Below, piece by piece: positions 19,977-28,418 of a stretch of 64,000 nt of DNA. The stretch covers positions 62,001 to 126,000 of the forward strand of contig NZ_NOIQ01000001.1 of the NCBI RefSeq assembly GCF_004136575.1. The letters run 5' to 3'. Numbering within the stretch: position 1 is the stretch's first letter; every line of letters begins with the position of its first letter. The notes beneath the pieces were generated by a model, which was not told where the DNA came from, made no database searches, and saw only the letters and a program-made list of their open reading frames with translations. This DNA is from Rothia koreensis (GTDB lineage: Bacteria; Actinomycetota; Actinomycetes; Actinomycetales; Micrococcaceae). The translations under genes and the position numbers were made by a program.

Positions 19977-20776
19977 GCAGCATGAACGCACGGGCGAGCA
20001 GATTGCGCGCAGAGGGGATGACCGTGGGCTACGGCCACGACGCCGTGCTCTCGAAACTCGACTTCCAGGTTCCCGACGGCGAGCTGACGGTGATTCTGGG
20101 GCCGAACGCTTGTGGGAAGTCGACCCTGCTCAAATCGTTGTCACGGGTGCTGACCCCATCGGCGGGGAAGATCTTCCTGGACGACGTCGCCATGGAAAAG
20201 AGCCGCACCAAGGACATCGCCCGGGTTCTGGCCATGTTGCCGCAGATTCCGGAGGCTCCCTCGGGGGTGAGCGTCGCCGACGTCGTCGCTCGCGGGCGCT
20301 ACCCGCATCAGTCTCTATTGCGCGCGTGGACCGACGACGACGAACGCGCGTGTGTCGACGCGATGACCGCGGCGAATGTTCTACCGCTCAGGGAACGGTC
20401 GCTGGAAGAGCTCTCCGGCGGTCAACGCCAGAGGGTCTGGATCGCGATGACTCTGGCTCAGGACACGCCCCTGATCCTCCTCGACGAACCCACCACGTAT
20501 CTGGACATCACTCATCAGATCGAGGTGCTCAATCTGACTCGCCGGCTCCACGGGGCCGGCCGCACGATCGTCATGGTTCTCCACGACCTCAACCTCGCGT
20601 TCAGATATGCCACGCGGGTCGTGATGATGCGGGACGGGCGGATCATCTCCGAGGGCAGCCCCCACGAGATCGTGGACGCTGACCTGATCGCCCGGGTGTT
20701 CGACCTCGAGGCCTTGGTGGTGGCCGATCCGGTGACTGGTGCACCCATGGTCGTCCCCGCGGAAAGTACTTTGTAA
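19973..20776 (+). CDS. Iron-siderophore ABC transporter ATP-binding protein (FepC-like)
   Basis: This 267-residue ATPase energises the importer. It has Walker A GPNACGKST (43-51), the signature LSGGQRQRVWIAM and Walker B LILLDEPTTYLDI, followed by the switch histidine in MVLHDLNLA. The DEPTTYLDITHQIEVL stretch is typical of the FepC/FhuC group. GTG 19973 overlaps the permease stop by four bases; ATG 19982 is an alternative. The frame is open far upstream but only as an unrelated frame over the permease gene. It closes the six-gene operon, and two DtxR-like boxes follow within 45 bp. Confidence 0.92.
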   Translation: MSSMNARASRLRAEGMTVGYGHDAVLSKLDFQVPDGELTVILGPNACGKSTLLKSLSRVLTPSAGKIFLDDVAMEKSRTKDIARVLAMLPQIPEAPSGVSVADVVARGRYPHQSLLRAWTDDDERACVDAMTAANVLPLRERSLEELSGGQRQRVWIAMTLAQDTPLILLDEPTTYLDITHQIEVLNLTRRLHGAGRTIVMVLHDLNLAFRYATRVVMMRDGRIISEGSPHEIVDADLIARVFDLEALVVADPVTGAPMVVPAESTL

Positions 20777-20783
20777 CCGATAC

Positions 20784-20822
20784 TAAGGTTACCTTAAATG
20801 CGAGAGTAGGCTACCTTAAGCA
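20784..20822 (+). promoter_or_regulatory. Two tandem DtxR/IdeR-like iron boxes
   Basis: The 12-base motif AGG(T/C)TACCTTAA occurs twice in the same direction, at 20786-20797 and 20808-20819, exactly 22 bp (about two helical turns) apart. Wider windows (20784-20799 and 20806-20821) match the DtxR/IdeR consensus at about 12 and 11 of 16 positions. The first box is also palindromic, TAAGGT-T-ACCTTA. A -10-like TAGGCT (20807-20812) overlaps the second box. The placement, after the ATPase and before the surface-protein gene at 20938, indicates iron-repressed transcription of that gene. Confidence 0.65.
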
Positions 20823-20937
20823 TGTACCAAGGGTCGGCGTTATCACGGTCTGGTTCGACCGCGCGAGTGCGGGTCGCGACCGGACACCGTTACGGCCTCT
20901 GGGCACCATTCGCATTCAGAAAACTATGAGGATCACT

Positions 20938-23658
20938 ATGTTTTCCTACAACAACTTCCGCCCTCGGGGCTTCAAGGTATGGGCGACTGTCTCCGCGGCA
21001 ACGGCCCTGACTTTCGCAGGAACGTTGACCGCGGCTCAGGCCGACGGGGCAATGTCTCCGGCGGCTCCGGCTCACGGCTCTGCTTCGGCAACGTGCGAAT
21101 ACCGCAGTTTTGACGTCCGTGCCGAACAGACCCAAGGTCTGCCAGGGCAGTACCAGCTGGCGTATTCGAAAAAGAACGACGCGCTCTGGGCAACCGGTAC
21201 CGTCCTTGGCGGAGCAAGCACCACGGCCACTCTCGCCAAGATTGATCCGCAGACCATGAAGGTCGAGAAGACCGTTGCTCTGGACACCGTGCCCTACGTT
21301 CCGAAGCACGCGACCGAGCCCGCCGGCGTCCAACTCAAGGGAGCCTTCGGGATCGATGTTGACGATGCGAACAACACCGTATGGGTGACCAATACCGTCG
21401 CGAATGAGGTCACGGTATACGACCAGGCCACCCTGAAGGAGGTCTTCTCCACCTCCAAGCTCTCGCAGGACGAGCGTGCGAAGATCGACTTCGCCCATCC
21501 GCGCGAAGTTCGTGTTGCCGACGGCAAGGCATTCGTGGGCGTTCGTGGTTCCGTGCTGGTCTTCGACACGAAGACTTACGCATTCCTGCAGAAGATCACC
21601 GTGGCCGATGTTGAGGACAAGACCACCGCCGTGATGAATATGTGGGTGGACGAGTCGGAGGGGAGGGCCTACTTCCCGGTGCGTATGAGGGATGAGGTCA
21701 AGATCTATGACCTGAAAGATCTCTCGCAGCCGCTTCAGGTGGTCAAGCTCCACAAGCAGGACCCGGGGGCCAATCTCTACGCATCCGATGTTGTGGTGGA
21801 TCACTCCCTCAACGAAATATACGTTTCGTCCCAGGGCGACAAGGGGAAGAACTCTGGTGTGGGCGTCTATGACAAGACCACGGGCGAGTTCAAGGCGTGG
21901 ATCGATCTTGGTGGAAGGGCGCTGTCTCTGGATGCGGATGAGGACAACGACGTCGTGTACCTCACCGATTTCGATGGCAAGTCTACGGACAAGGGCGTCT
22001 ACGTGATCGACGGCCGTACCCACACGGTTGCGGCCTCCGTCGCCAAGAATTCCTCGGATGCTCCCTTCGGCGTCAACGATGTTGTTGTGACACCCAAGGG
22101 CGTGTTCGCCGTGGACAAGGGCGGGGCATACAAGAACGCGGAGGTTCCCTTCACGATCGATTACCGCACCGGAAAATTCACCACCGCGTCGACGTCCGTC
22201 AAGGGCGTGCAGAACAAAGCCTCTGAGGGTGCACCCGCCGACTGGCAGCCCGCCGAGCCGACCCCGATCAACGCTGACACTCTCGTCAAATTGACCGCGT
22301 CGCCGACTGGAACCGTCAAGGGCCAGACGAAGACTGTGACGGGCTCCGAAGCGAACGTCAAGACGGTCGAGTCCAGGCAGGATGCAGAGGCCAAGGTCAC
22401 GGGTGCCACCGTGGTCTCCGAGGGTCAGGCCATCAAGGTGTCGGGGACGGGGTGGAAATACCCGAAGGGGGCTGAAGGGTCCACGATCGCCGTCAAGTAC
22501 GACCGCGGCAAGGTCTCCATCAACGGCGATGCAGTGATTGGCACCGTGGAGGCAGACGCCGAAGGCAATTGGTCTATCGAGCTACCTTACCCGACCGCCG
22601 ACAATTCCACCGTCAAGGACGCGTCCTGGGGCCCGGGAACCTCGCACACGCTCTCCTTCCTCTCGGGCTCCATCAAGGAGGGTGATACGTCCCGTGGCGC
22701 GAACCTCGACATCACCATCGCCCAGCCGACCTGTGGCGCACCGGAAACGATGCACGTGACCCCAACGAACAGGGACTTCCAGGGATACGGAACACTGGTC
22801 GATTCGAAGGTCGGTGAAATGGCGCCTGCTCCTGCCGACCCGGTGAAGCCGGAACCGATGCCGGCTCCGAGCCCGAGTGAGCCGGTCAAGCAGGAACCGA
22901 TGCCGAACCCGAGCCCGAGCGAGCCGGTCAAGCAGGAGCCGATGCCGAACCCGAGCCCTAGCGAGCCGGTCAAGCAGGAGCCGATGCCGGCTCCGGCGTC
23001 CTCGACCGACGGAGATTCGAAGGGTTCTGGCGCAGGAAACACCGAGCAGGACCCCGGGAAGAGGGCTTCCGAGGCCGGTGGCCAGGCCCAGGGCCAGCCG
23101 GGCGCCGGGCAGCAGGGCGCCGGGCAGCAGGGTCCCCAGGCCGGTGGCCAGGGGCAGACCCAGGTTCAGCAGGACCCCGGGCAGAAGACCCCCGAGGCAG
23201 GTGGCCAGGGGCAGACCCAGGGTCAGCAGGGCTCCACCACGAAGTCCACCGGGGCGGCCCCCGGTGAGACCGGAGATGGTGCCAGCACGAAGGAAGGCGG
23301 ATCGTCCGCCGCCACGGGAGATCCTGCAAGCGCCGGCGATGACGGCCAGAAGGCTCCGGAGAACAACGCTCCCGAGAATTCTGGCGATCACGGTAACGCC
23401 GGTGCCGCCGCAAGCGGCAACACCATGAACAACAACGGCGGGGCGTCGGGCACCTCCGGCTCCCCGAGCCAGAGCGGGACGAACGGGTCGGGAACGGCTT
23501 CCCAAACCTCGACCCCTTCGAACAACTCCGCGCCTGCCGCGCAGTCCAGCCTGGCCCACACCGGTGCCGGGAAGCTGATGTGGGTTGCCGGATTGGGTGC
23601 CGCGGCACTGGCCACCGGTGTTGCGGTGGTGGCGCTCCGACGCAAGAAGGCCCACTGA
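20938..23658 (+). CDS. Sortase-anchored beta-propeller surface protein
   Basis: The 906-residue protein has a signal peptide ending near AQA (residue 35) and a YncE-like seven-bladed propeller region (about 50-420, with repeats such as IDVDDANNTVWVTN and DVVVDHSLNEIYVSS). Next is one copy (about 495-600) of the domain shared with the surface protein at 14466, including IAVKYDRGKVSING and FLSGSIKEGD, then a Pro-rich repeat and a long Gly/Gln/Ser-rich stalk. The C-terminal sorting signal is LAHTG (23551-23565), a hydrophobic helix and RRKKAH. LAxTG is the motif read by class E sortases. Start ATG 20938 is preferred over 20926 because GAGG lies six bases before it. Transcription is probably iron-repressed through the boxes at 20784-20822. 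The ligand is unknown. Confidence 0.87.
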   Translation: MFSYNNFRPRGFKVWATVSAATALTFAGTLTAAQADGAMSPAAPAHGSASATCEYRSFDVRAEQTQGLPGQYQLAYSKKNDALWATGTVLGGASTTATLAKIDPQTMKVEKTVALDTVPYVPKHATEPAGVQLKGAFGIDVDDANNTVWVTNTVANEVTVYDQATLKEVFSTSKLSQDERAKIDFAHPREVRVADGKAFVGVRGSVLVFDTKTYAFLQKITVADVEDKTTAVMNMWVDESEGRAYFPVRMRDEVKIYDLKDLSQPLQVVKLHKQDPGANLYASDVVVDHSLNEIYVSSQGDKGKNSGVGVYDKTTGEFKAWIDLGGRALSLDADEDNDVVYLTDFDGKSTDKGVYVIDGRTHTVAASVAKNSSDAPFGVNDVVVTPKGVFAVDKGGAYKNAEVPFTIDYRTGKFTTASTSVKGVQNKASEGAPADWQPAEPTPINADTLVKLTASPTGTVKGQTKTVTGSEANVKTVESRQDAEAKVTGATVVSEGQAIKVSGTGWKYPKGAEGSTIAVKYDRGKVSINGDAVIGTVEADAEGNWSIELPYPTADNSTVKDASWGPGTSHTLSFLSGSIKEGDTSRGANLDITIAQPTCGAPETMHVTPTNRDFQGYGTLVDSKVGEMAPAPADPVKPEPMPAPSPSEPVKQEPMPNPSPSEPVKQEPMPNPSPSEPVKQEPMPAPASSTDGDSKGSGAGNTEQDPGKRASEAGGQAQGQPGAGQQGAGQQGPQAGGQGQTQVQQDPGQKTPEAGGQGQTQGQQGSTTKSTGAAPGETGDGASTKEGGSSAATGDPASAGDDGQKAPENNAPENSGDHGNAGAAASGNTMNNNGGASGTSGSPSQSGTNGSGTASQTSTPSNNSAPAAQSSLAHTGAGKLMWVAGLGAAALATGVAVVALRRKKAH
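22867..22990 (+). repeat. 42-bp tandem repeat, three copies, within the surface-protein gene
   Basis: The GAGCCGGTCAAG core recurs at 22879, 22921 and 22963, exactly 42 bp apart, encoding the 14-residue unit SEPVKQEPMPNPSP and variants. It forms a Pro-rich spacer between the shared domain and the Gly/Gln-rich stalk. Copies differ by only a few bases, so copy number may vary without shifting the frame. Confidence 0.85.
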
Positions 23659-23711
23659 TCGGGTGACGCGCTGAGCGCACCCGACGCATCCCTCTGGGCG
23701 TCCTGAGAATC

Positions 23712-23748
23712 GGGGCCGAGGCGGTTCGTGCTGTTCCGCCTCGGCCCC
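23712..23748 (+). terminator. Hairpin terminator of the iron island
   Basis: A perfect 13-bp GC-rich stem (23712-23724 with 23736-23748) with an 11-base loop lies 53 bp after the surface-protein stop. A weak T-containing tail (TCATCGTTTC) follows. Confidence 0.78.
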
Positions 23749-24124
23749 GGTCATCGTTTCGAATGAGGCAGGGGTGACGAACGTCAAGTCCTTCCCGGCG
23801 TCTCGGCTCGTCTGGCCCTGTCCGGGTGGAGTTCGCTTGTGATAGCCTTGAATACTTGTGTGGGCCCACTCGGCCTGCGCTCAACCACGGGTTTTTCGTG
23901 CCAGTGCATAATGCCGCTGTCAACGGGCGCATTCGCCCGCCATCGAAGCGGGACCAGATGTTCCTGGCATGGACGGCCCCAGGCGCAACCGCCAACTTCC
24001 GTTCCTCGAGATACGGCAGACCGGTGCGTCAACCATCCCGAACACAGTGTTCCGCAAGGCCCACGTCGCGTCAGTCGGGCAACCGACGGCGTCGTGAGAA
24101 CCAGCGAGACGACAGGAGTACTCA
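23749..24124 (+). promoter_or_regulatory. spc operon promoter and leader
   Basis: This 376-bp gene-free stretch must hold a new promoter for rplN, because a terminator precedes it. TAGCCT and TACTTG are -10-like segments around 23843-23860, but no convincing -35 was found. In the leader are a 6-bp hairpin with a CATT loop (23934-23949) and a composite hairpin at 24062-24096: four pairs, a U-U mismatch, three pairs, then five pairs closing a GCAA tetraloop. The second ends 15 bases before the GGAG ribosome-binding site of rplN. A regulatory role is inference. Confidence 0.45.
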
Positions 24125-24496
24125 GTGATTCAGCAAGAGTCACGGCTCAAGGTCGCCGACAACACGGGAGCCAAGGAAATCCTTGCTATCCGTATTCTCG
24201 GTGGATCAGGCCGTCGCTATGCAGGTATTGGTGACATCATCGTCGCCACCGTCAAGGACGCAATTCCTGGCGGAAACGTCAAGAAGGGTGACGTCGTCAA
24301 GGCAGTCATCGTTCGTACCAAGAAGGAGACCCGTCGTTCAGACGGTTCCTACATCAAGTTCGATGAGAACTCGGCAGTGATCCTCAAGAACACCGACGGC
24401 GACCCCCGCGGTACCCGTATCTTCGGGCCGATCGGGCGCGAGCTGCGCGAGAAGCGGTTCATGAAGATCATTTCGCTTGCTCCGGAGGTGCTCTAA
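24125..24496 (+). CDS. rplN: 50S ribosomal protein L14
   Basis: L14 lies at the subunit interface and binds the silencing factor RsfS in other bacteria. The 123-residue product begins [18 protein letters not shown] and has the block [15 protein letters not shown]. The GTG at 24125 follows GACAGGAG. Here rplN opens a separate spc operon because the iron island lies between it and rpsQ. It is followed three bases later by rplX. Confidence 0.98.
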   Translation: MIQQESRLKVADNTGAKEILAIRILGGSGRRYAGIGDIIVATVKDAIPGGNVKKGDVVKAVIVRTKKETRRSDGSYIKFDENSAVILKNTDGDPRGTRIFGPIGRELREKRFMKIISLAPEVL

Positions 24497-24499
24497 CTT

Positions 24500-24835
24500 A
24501 TGGCCAAGATCAAGAGCGGTGACCTCGTGCAGGTCATTTCTGGTTCCGAGAAGGGCAAGCAGGGCAAGGTCCTGAAGGTGTTCCCCGCAACCAACCGCGT
24601 GCTCGTCGAGGGCGTCAAGGTTGTCACCAAGCACACCAAGGCCAACCCCAACACCGGTGAAGGTGGCGGCATTCAGAAGGTCGAGGCCGCGATCCACGTT
24701 TCGAACGTCGCGATCGTCGACCCCGAGACCAAGAAGCCCAGCCGCGTTGGCTACCGCGAAGAGACCGTAGAGCGTGACGGACGCAATCGCACCGTTCGCG
24801 TGCGCGTGTCCAAGAGCTCGGGTAAGGACCTCTAA
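24500..24835 (+). CDS. rplX: 50S ribosomal protein L24
   Basis: L24 is an initiator of 50S assembly. The 111-residue protein starts with the KOW segment [24 protein letters not shown], followed by [22 protein letters not shown]. The ATG at 24500 is three bases after the rplN stop. The TAA stop overlaps the ATG of rplE (TAATG). Confidence 0.97.
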   Translation: MAKIKSGDLVQVISGSEKGKQGKVLKVFPATNRVLVEGVKVVTKHTKANPNTGEGGGIQKVEAAIHVSNVAIVDPETKKPSRVGYREETVERDGRNRTVRVRVSKSSGKDL

Positions 24836-25395
24836 TGACCGAAACCAAGATCACCCCAAGCCTCAAGACCAAGTTCAAGGACGAGGTTGTCCCCGCACTG
24901 CAGGAGCAGTTCAACTACGGCAACCCCATGCAGTCGCCGAAACTCGTCAAGGTCGTCGTCAACATGGGTGTCGGAGAAGCAGCACGCGACTCCAAGCTCA
25001 TCGATTCGGCCGTCCAGGACCTGACCCTGATTACGGGTCAGAAGCCGCAGGTGACCCGCGCCAAGAAGTCGATCGCCCAGTTCAAGCTGCGCGAAGGCCA
25101 GCCCATCGGCTGCCACGCGACTCTTCGCGGCGACCGTATGTGGGAGTTCCTCGACCGTCTGATCTCCCTGGCCCTCCCGCGAATCCGCGACTTCCGCGGC
25201 CTCTCGGACCGCCAGTTCGACGGCAACGGCAACTACACCTTCGGTCTGACCGAGCAGTCCATGTTCCACGAAATCGATCAGGATTCGATCGATCGCGTGC
25301 GCGGTATGGACATCACCGTGGTCACCACCGCCAAGACAGACGACGAGGGTCGCGCGCTGCTCCGCCAGCTCGGCTTCCCGTTCAAGACCAACTAA
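24835..25395 (+). CDS. rplE: 50S ribosomal protein L5
   Basis: L5 binds 5S rRNA and contacts P-site tRNA. The 186-residue product carries the family segments [40 protein letters not shown] and [20 protein letters not shown]. The ATG at 24835 overlaps the rplX stop by one base. The 71 bp to rpsH are too short to hold rpsN/rpsZ, which occupies this place in most bacteria. Confidence 0.98.
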   Translation: MTETKITPSLKTKFKDEVVPALQEQFNYGNPMQSPKLVKVVVNMGVGEAARDSKLIDSAVQDLTLITGQKPQVTRAKKSIAQFKLREGQPIGCHATLRGDRMWEFLDRLISLALPRIRDFRGLSDRQFDGNGNYTFGLTEQSMFHEIDQDSIDRVRGMDITVVTTAKTDDEGRALLRQLGFPFKTN

Positions 25396-25466
25396 CTGCT
25401 ACGTTTCAGGTCCGCCTTCGGAACTCCGGAGAGCGGAAACCGTAACGGGGAAGGGCAAGTGCCCAC

Positions 25467-25865
25467 ATGACCATGACAGATCCTGTCGCAGACATGCTGA
25501 CGCGTCTGCGCAACGCAAACTCGGCACACCACGATTCCGTGTCCATGCCGTACTCCAAGCTCAAGGCCCGGATCGCTGACATCCTCAAGGCCGAGGGCTA
25601 CATCAAGGACTGGCACGAGGAAGAGGCCCGGGTCGGCAAGACCCTGGCCCTCGAACTCAAGTTCGGTCCCAGCCGCGAGTCCTCCATCGTCGGAGTTCGT
25701 CGCATTTCCAAGCCGGGCCTGCGCGTCTACGCAAAGTCCACCAACCTGCCCCAGGTTTTCGGTGGACTCGGCATCGCCATCCTGTCCACCTCTTCGGGGC
25801 TGCTGACCAACAAGCAGGCCTCCAAGAAGGGCGTGGGCGGCGAAGTCCTGGCGTACGTCTGGTAG
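25467..25865 (+). CDS. rpsH: 30S ribosomal protein S8
   Basis: S8 is a primary 16S rRNA-binding protein and the spc repressor in E. coli. The 132-residue product starts [18 protein letters not shown] and ends with [22 protein letters not shown], the usual rRNA-binding end. The ATG at 25467 has GAAGGGCAAG upstream. A second ATG six bases later is possible. Confidence 0.98.
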   Translation: MTMTDPVADMLTRLRNANSAHHDSVSMPYSKLKARIADILKAEGYIKDWHEEEARVGKTLALELKFGPSRESSIVGVRRISKPGLRVYAKSTNLPQVFGGLGIAILSTSSGLLTNKQASKKGVGGEVLAYVW

Positions 25866-25892
25866 TCGGTCACAAGAGAAAGGAAGAGAATA

Positions 25893-26429
25893 ATGTCACG
25901 TATTGGACGTCTCCCCATCTCGGTGCCGGCTGGTGTTGAGGTCAAGATCGACGGCTCCCTCGTGAGCGTCAAGGGTCCCAAGGGAGAACTCTCCCAGGAG
26001 ATCGCCTCGCCGATCACCGTCTCCCTCGATGGAGACACCCTCACTGTCAACCGTCCCGACGACGAGCGCGAATCCCGTTCGCTGCACGGCCTGAGCCGGA
26101 CGCTGATCAACAACATGATCGTCGGCGTCTCCGAGGGCTACACCAAGAAGCTCGAGATCGTCGGCACCGGTTACCGCGTGCTGGCCAAAGGCACCGACCT
26201 GGAATTCGCTCTGGGCTACAGCCACCCCGTCTTCGTGAAGGCTCCGGAAGGAATCACCTTCACCGTGGAGGGCAACAACAAGCTCACCGTTTCCGGTATC
26301 CACAAGCAGCAGGTCGGCCAGGTGGCCTCCAACATCCGTAGCCTCCGCGCGCCCGACCCCTACAAGGGCAAGGGTGTTCGCTACGAGGGCGAGCAGATCC
26401 GCCGCAAGGTCGGAAAGGCTGGTAAGTAA
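25893..26429 (+). CDS. rplF: 50S ribosomal protein L6
   Basis: L6 lies near the factor-binding centre. The product is 178 residues with the family start [17 protein letters not shown] and the C-terminal block [20 protein letters not shown]. The ATG at 25893 follows GAAAGGAAGAG, a good ribosome-binding site. It ends two bases before rplR. Confidence 0.98.
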   Translation: MSRIGRLPISVPAGVEVKIDGSLVSVKGPKGELSQEIASPITVSLDGDTLTVNRPDDERESRSLHGLSRTLINNMIVGVSEGYTKKLEIVGTGYRVLAKGTDLEFALGYSHPVFVKAPEGITFTVEGNNKLTVSGIHKQQVGQVASNIRSLRAPDPYKGKGVRYEGEQIRRKVGKAGK

Positions 26430-26431
26430 AC

Positions 26432-26794
26432 ATGGCTAACAAGACGAAGTTCGCCGCTCGCAAGCGTCGCCACGTGCGCGTTCGCAAGCACGTCTCGGGC
26501 AGCGCCGCGCGTCCCCGTCTCTCGGTGTTCCGGTCGACCAAGCACATGTTCGTGCAGGTCATCGACGATACCCAGGGCAACACGCTGGCTTCGGCCTCCA
26601 CTCTGGAAGCCGAACTGCGCTCCGCAACCGATATGGACAAGACCGCAAAGGCCAAGCGCGTGGGCGAACTGATCGCCGAGCGTGCCAAGGCAGCCGGTAT
26701 CGAGTCCGTCGTATTCGATCGTGGCGGCAACAAGTACCACGGCCGTGTGGCCGCTGTTGCTGAAGGCGCCCGGGAAGGTGGGCTGGCACTGTGA
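26432..26794 (+). CDS. rplR: 50S ribosomal protein L18
   Basis: L18 binds 5S rRNA with L5. The product is 120 residues, showing [20 protein letters not shown] near the start and [17 protein letters not shown] at the end. The ATG at 26432 follows the rplF stop. The last codons overlap the GTG of rpsE by four bases. Confidence 0.97.
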   Translation: MANKTKFAARKRRHVRVRKHVSGSAARPRLSVFRSTKHMFVQVIDDTQGNTLASASTLEAELRSATDMDKTAKAKRVGELIAERAKAAGIESVVFDRGGNKYHGRVAAVAEGAREGGLAL

Positions 26795-27501
26795 GCGAGC
26801 AGACCGCAAACGAAAAGGAAAATCAGGTGGCAGAGAACAACGCTGCAACCGAGAACTCCGAGAATGACAACTCCTCGAAGCGCGACGACCGTCGCGGCGG
26901 CAACCGCGGTGAGCGCGGCGGCCGTGGTCGCAATGACCGCAATGATCGGGGTGGCCGCGGTGGACGCGGTGGCCGCGATGAGGAGAAGGACAAGTACATC
27001 GAGCGCGTGGTGACCATCAACCGCGTGTCGAAGGTCGTCAAGGGCGGCCGTCGCTTCAGCTTCACCGCTCTCGTCGTCGTCGGCGACGGCAGCGGCCTGG
27101 TGGGCGTCGGCTACGGCAAGGCCAAGGAAGTTCCCTCGGCCATCGCCAAGGGCGTCGAGGAAGCGAAGAAGAACTTCTTCCGCGTTCCCCGCGTCGAGGA
27201 CCGCACCATCCCGCACCGCGTGCAGGGTGAGGCGGCGGCCGGCGTCGTCATGCTCCGTCCCGCAACCGCTGGTACCGGTGTTATCGCCGGTGGTCCGGTG
27301 CGTGCGGTACTCGAGTGCGCCGGCATCCACGATGTGCTGTCCAAGTCCCTCGGTTCCGCGAACCAGATCAACATCGTGCACGCGGCCATCGAGGCCCTGC
27401 GTCAGCTGGAAGAACCCGCTGCTGTTGCGGCCCGCCGTGGCCTGCCCAACGACGAGGTCATCCCCAGCTACCTTCGGCGCGATGAGAAGGCAGGTGCGTA
27501 A
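26791..27501 (+). CDS. rpsE: 30S ribosomal protein S5, N-terminally extended
   Basis: S5 acts in decoding fidelity and is the spectinomycin-site protein. The family core (about 70-225) includes [20 protein letters not shown] and [20 protein letters not shown]. It is preceded by about 65 residues of acidic then Arg/Gly/Asp-rich sequence, as seen in related actinobacteria, giving 236 residues in total. GTG 26791 overlaps rplR. GTG 26827, with AAAAGGAAAA before it, would give a 224-residue protein and is a serious alternative start. Confidence 0.95.
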   Translation: MSEQTANEKENQVAENNAATENSENDNSSKRDDRRGGNRGERGGRGRNDRNDRGGRGGRGGRDEEKDKYIERVVTINRVSKVVKGGRRFSFTALVVVGDGSGLVGVGYGKAKEVPSAIAKGVEEAKKNFFRVPRVEDRTIPHRVQGEAAAGVVMLRPATAGTGVIAGGPVRAVLECAGIHDVLSKSLGSANQINIVHAAIEALRQLEEPAAVAARRGLPNDEVIPSYLRRDEKAGA

Positions 27502-27710
27502 TGTCCGGTAAGCGTATTCAGCCCAGCGATTCCCAGCTGGAGATCACGCAGATGAAGTCCTATGTCGGCCAGAAGCAGAACATGCGCGATACTCTGCGCT
27601 CACTGGGGCTCAAGCGTCCGGGCAACAAGGTTGTCCGCACCGCCGACCCGGTGACCTGCGGTATGGTCAACACCGTCGCTCACCTCGTGAAGGTTGAGGA
27701 GGTCAAGTAA
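27501..27710 (+). CDS. rpmD: 50S ribosomal protein L30
   Basis: L30 is a small peripheral 50S protein. The 69-residue product contains the family block [18 protein letters not shown] and ends with [11 protein letters not shown]. The ATG at 27501 shares a base with the rpsE stop (TAATG). It is followed two bases later by rplO. Confidence 0.97.
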   Translation: MSGKRIQPSDSQLEITQMKSYVGQKQNMRDTLRSLGLKRPGNKVVRTADPVTCGMVNTVAHLVKVEEVK

Positions 27711-27712
27711 AC

Positions 27713-28183
27713 ATGGCAGATACCAACGAAGAGCGCCAGGCCATCAAGCTCCATGATCTGCGTCCGGCCCAGGGATCGCACAAGGCCAAGACCCGTGTGG
27801 GTCGCGGCGAAGCATCCAAGGGCAAGACCGCTGGTCGTGGTACCAAGGGCACCAAGGCTCGTTACCAGGTCCCGGCAGGTTTCGAGGGCGGGCAGCTTCC
27901 GCTGCACATGCGCCTTCCGAAGCTGCGCGGCTTCAAGAACCCGTTCCGTGTCGAGTACCAGGTCGTGAACCTGGCTCGCATCGCGGAGCTCTACCCCGAG
28001 GGCGGCGACATCACCGTCGAGTCCCTCGTGGAGAAGGGCGCGGTTCGCAAGAACCAGCCCGTCAAGGTTCTGGGCGAGGGCGAACTGACCGTCAAGGTCA
28101 ACGTCACCGCCGACAAGTTCTCCGCTTCCGCTGCGGAGAAGATCCAGGCCGCCGGTGGTACCGCCACCGCGACAGGCAAGTAG
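27713..28183 (+). CDS. rplO: 50S ribosomal protein L15
   Basis: L15 is a late 50S assembly protein. The 156-residue product has the basic Gly-rich N-terminal part [20 protein letters not shown] and [18 protein letters not shown], followed by the globular C-terminal domain. The ATG at 27713 follows GAGGTCAAG. A terminator-like hairpin comes 39 bp after the stop, so the ribosomal part of the spc operon may end here. Confidence 0.97.
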   Translation: MADTNEERQAIKLHDLRPAQGSHKAKTRVGRGEASKGKTAGRGTKGTKARYQVPAGFEGGQLPLHMRLPKLRGFKNPFRVEYQVVNLARIAELYPEGGDITVESLVEKGAVRKNQPVKVLGEGELTVKVNVTADKFSASAAEKIQAAGGTATATGK

Positions 28184-28221
28184 AACTGCGATCGAGCTGA
28201 TGCTCGAAGCCAGTATGTAGA

Positions 28222-28262
28222 GGCGAGGTCCCTCCCCGGACGCCCCGGGGAGGGGCCTCGCC
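28222..28262 (+). terminator. Hairpin terminator or attenuator between rplO and secY
   Basis: An 18-bp stem (28222-28239 with 28245-28262) with one G-U pair closes a five-base loop and is followed by TTGTC. A -10-like TAGACT at 28330-28335, with TCGACC 19 bp upstream, could restart transcription for secY. Confidence 0.75.
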
Positions 28263-28418
28263 TTGTCTGCACCCGAACGTGGTTCAACGGGGTGACAGAC
28301 GCAATCGACCCCCTGCGACGCATTGCCGTTAGACTTACGGGGGACATGGGGGACTGATGTCTGCTCCACCTGGAGCATCGACACCAGTCCCAATGAACGA
28401 ATTCTTACAGGAGGCCAA

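Noticed and set aside
13360-23658. Calling the island a classical HtaA/HmuTUV haem locus
   Set aside because: No HtaA, NEAT or HmuT signatures are visible, and the permease and ATPase segments look more like Fep-type siderophore importers with two different permeases. The ligand is therefore left open.
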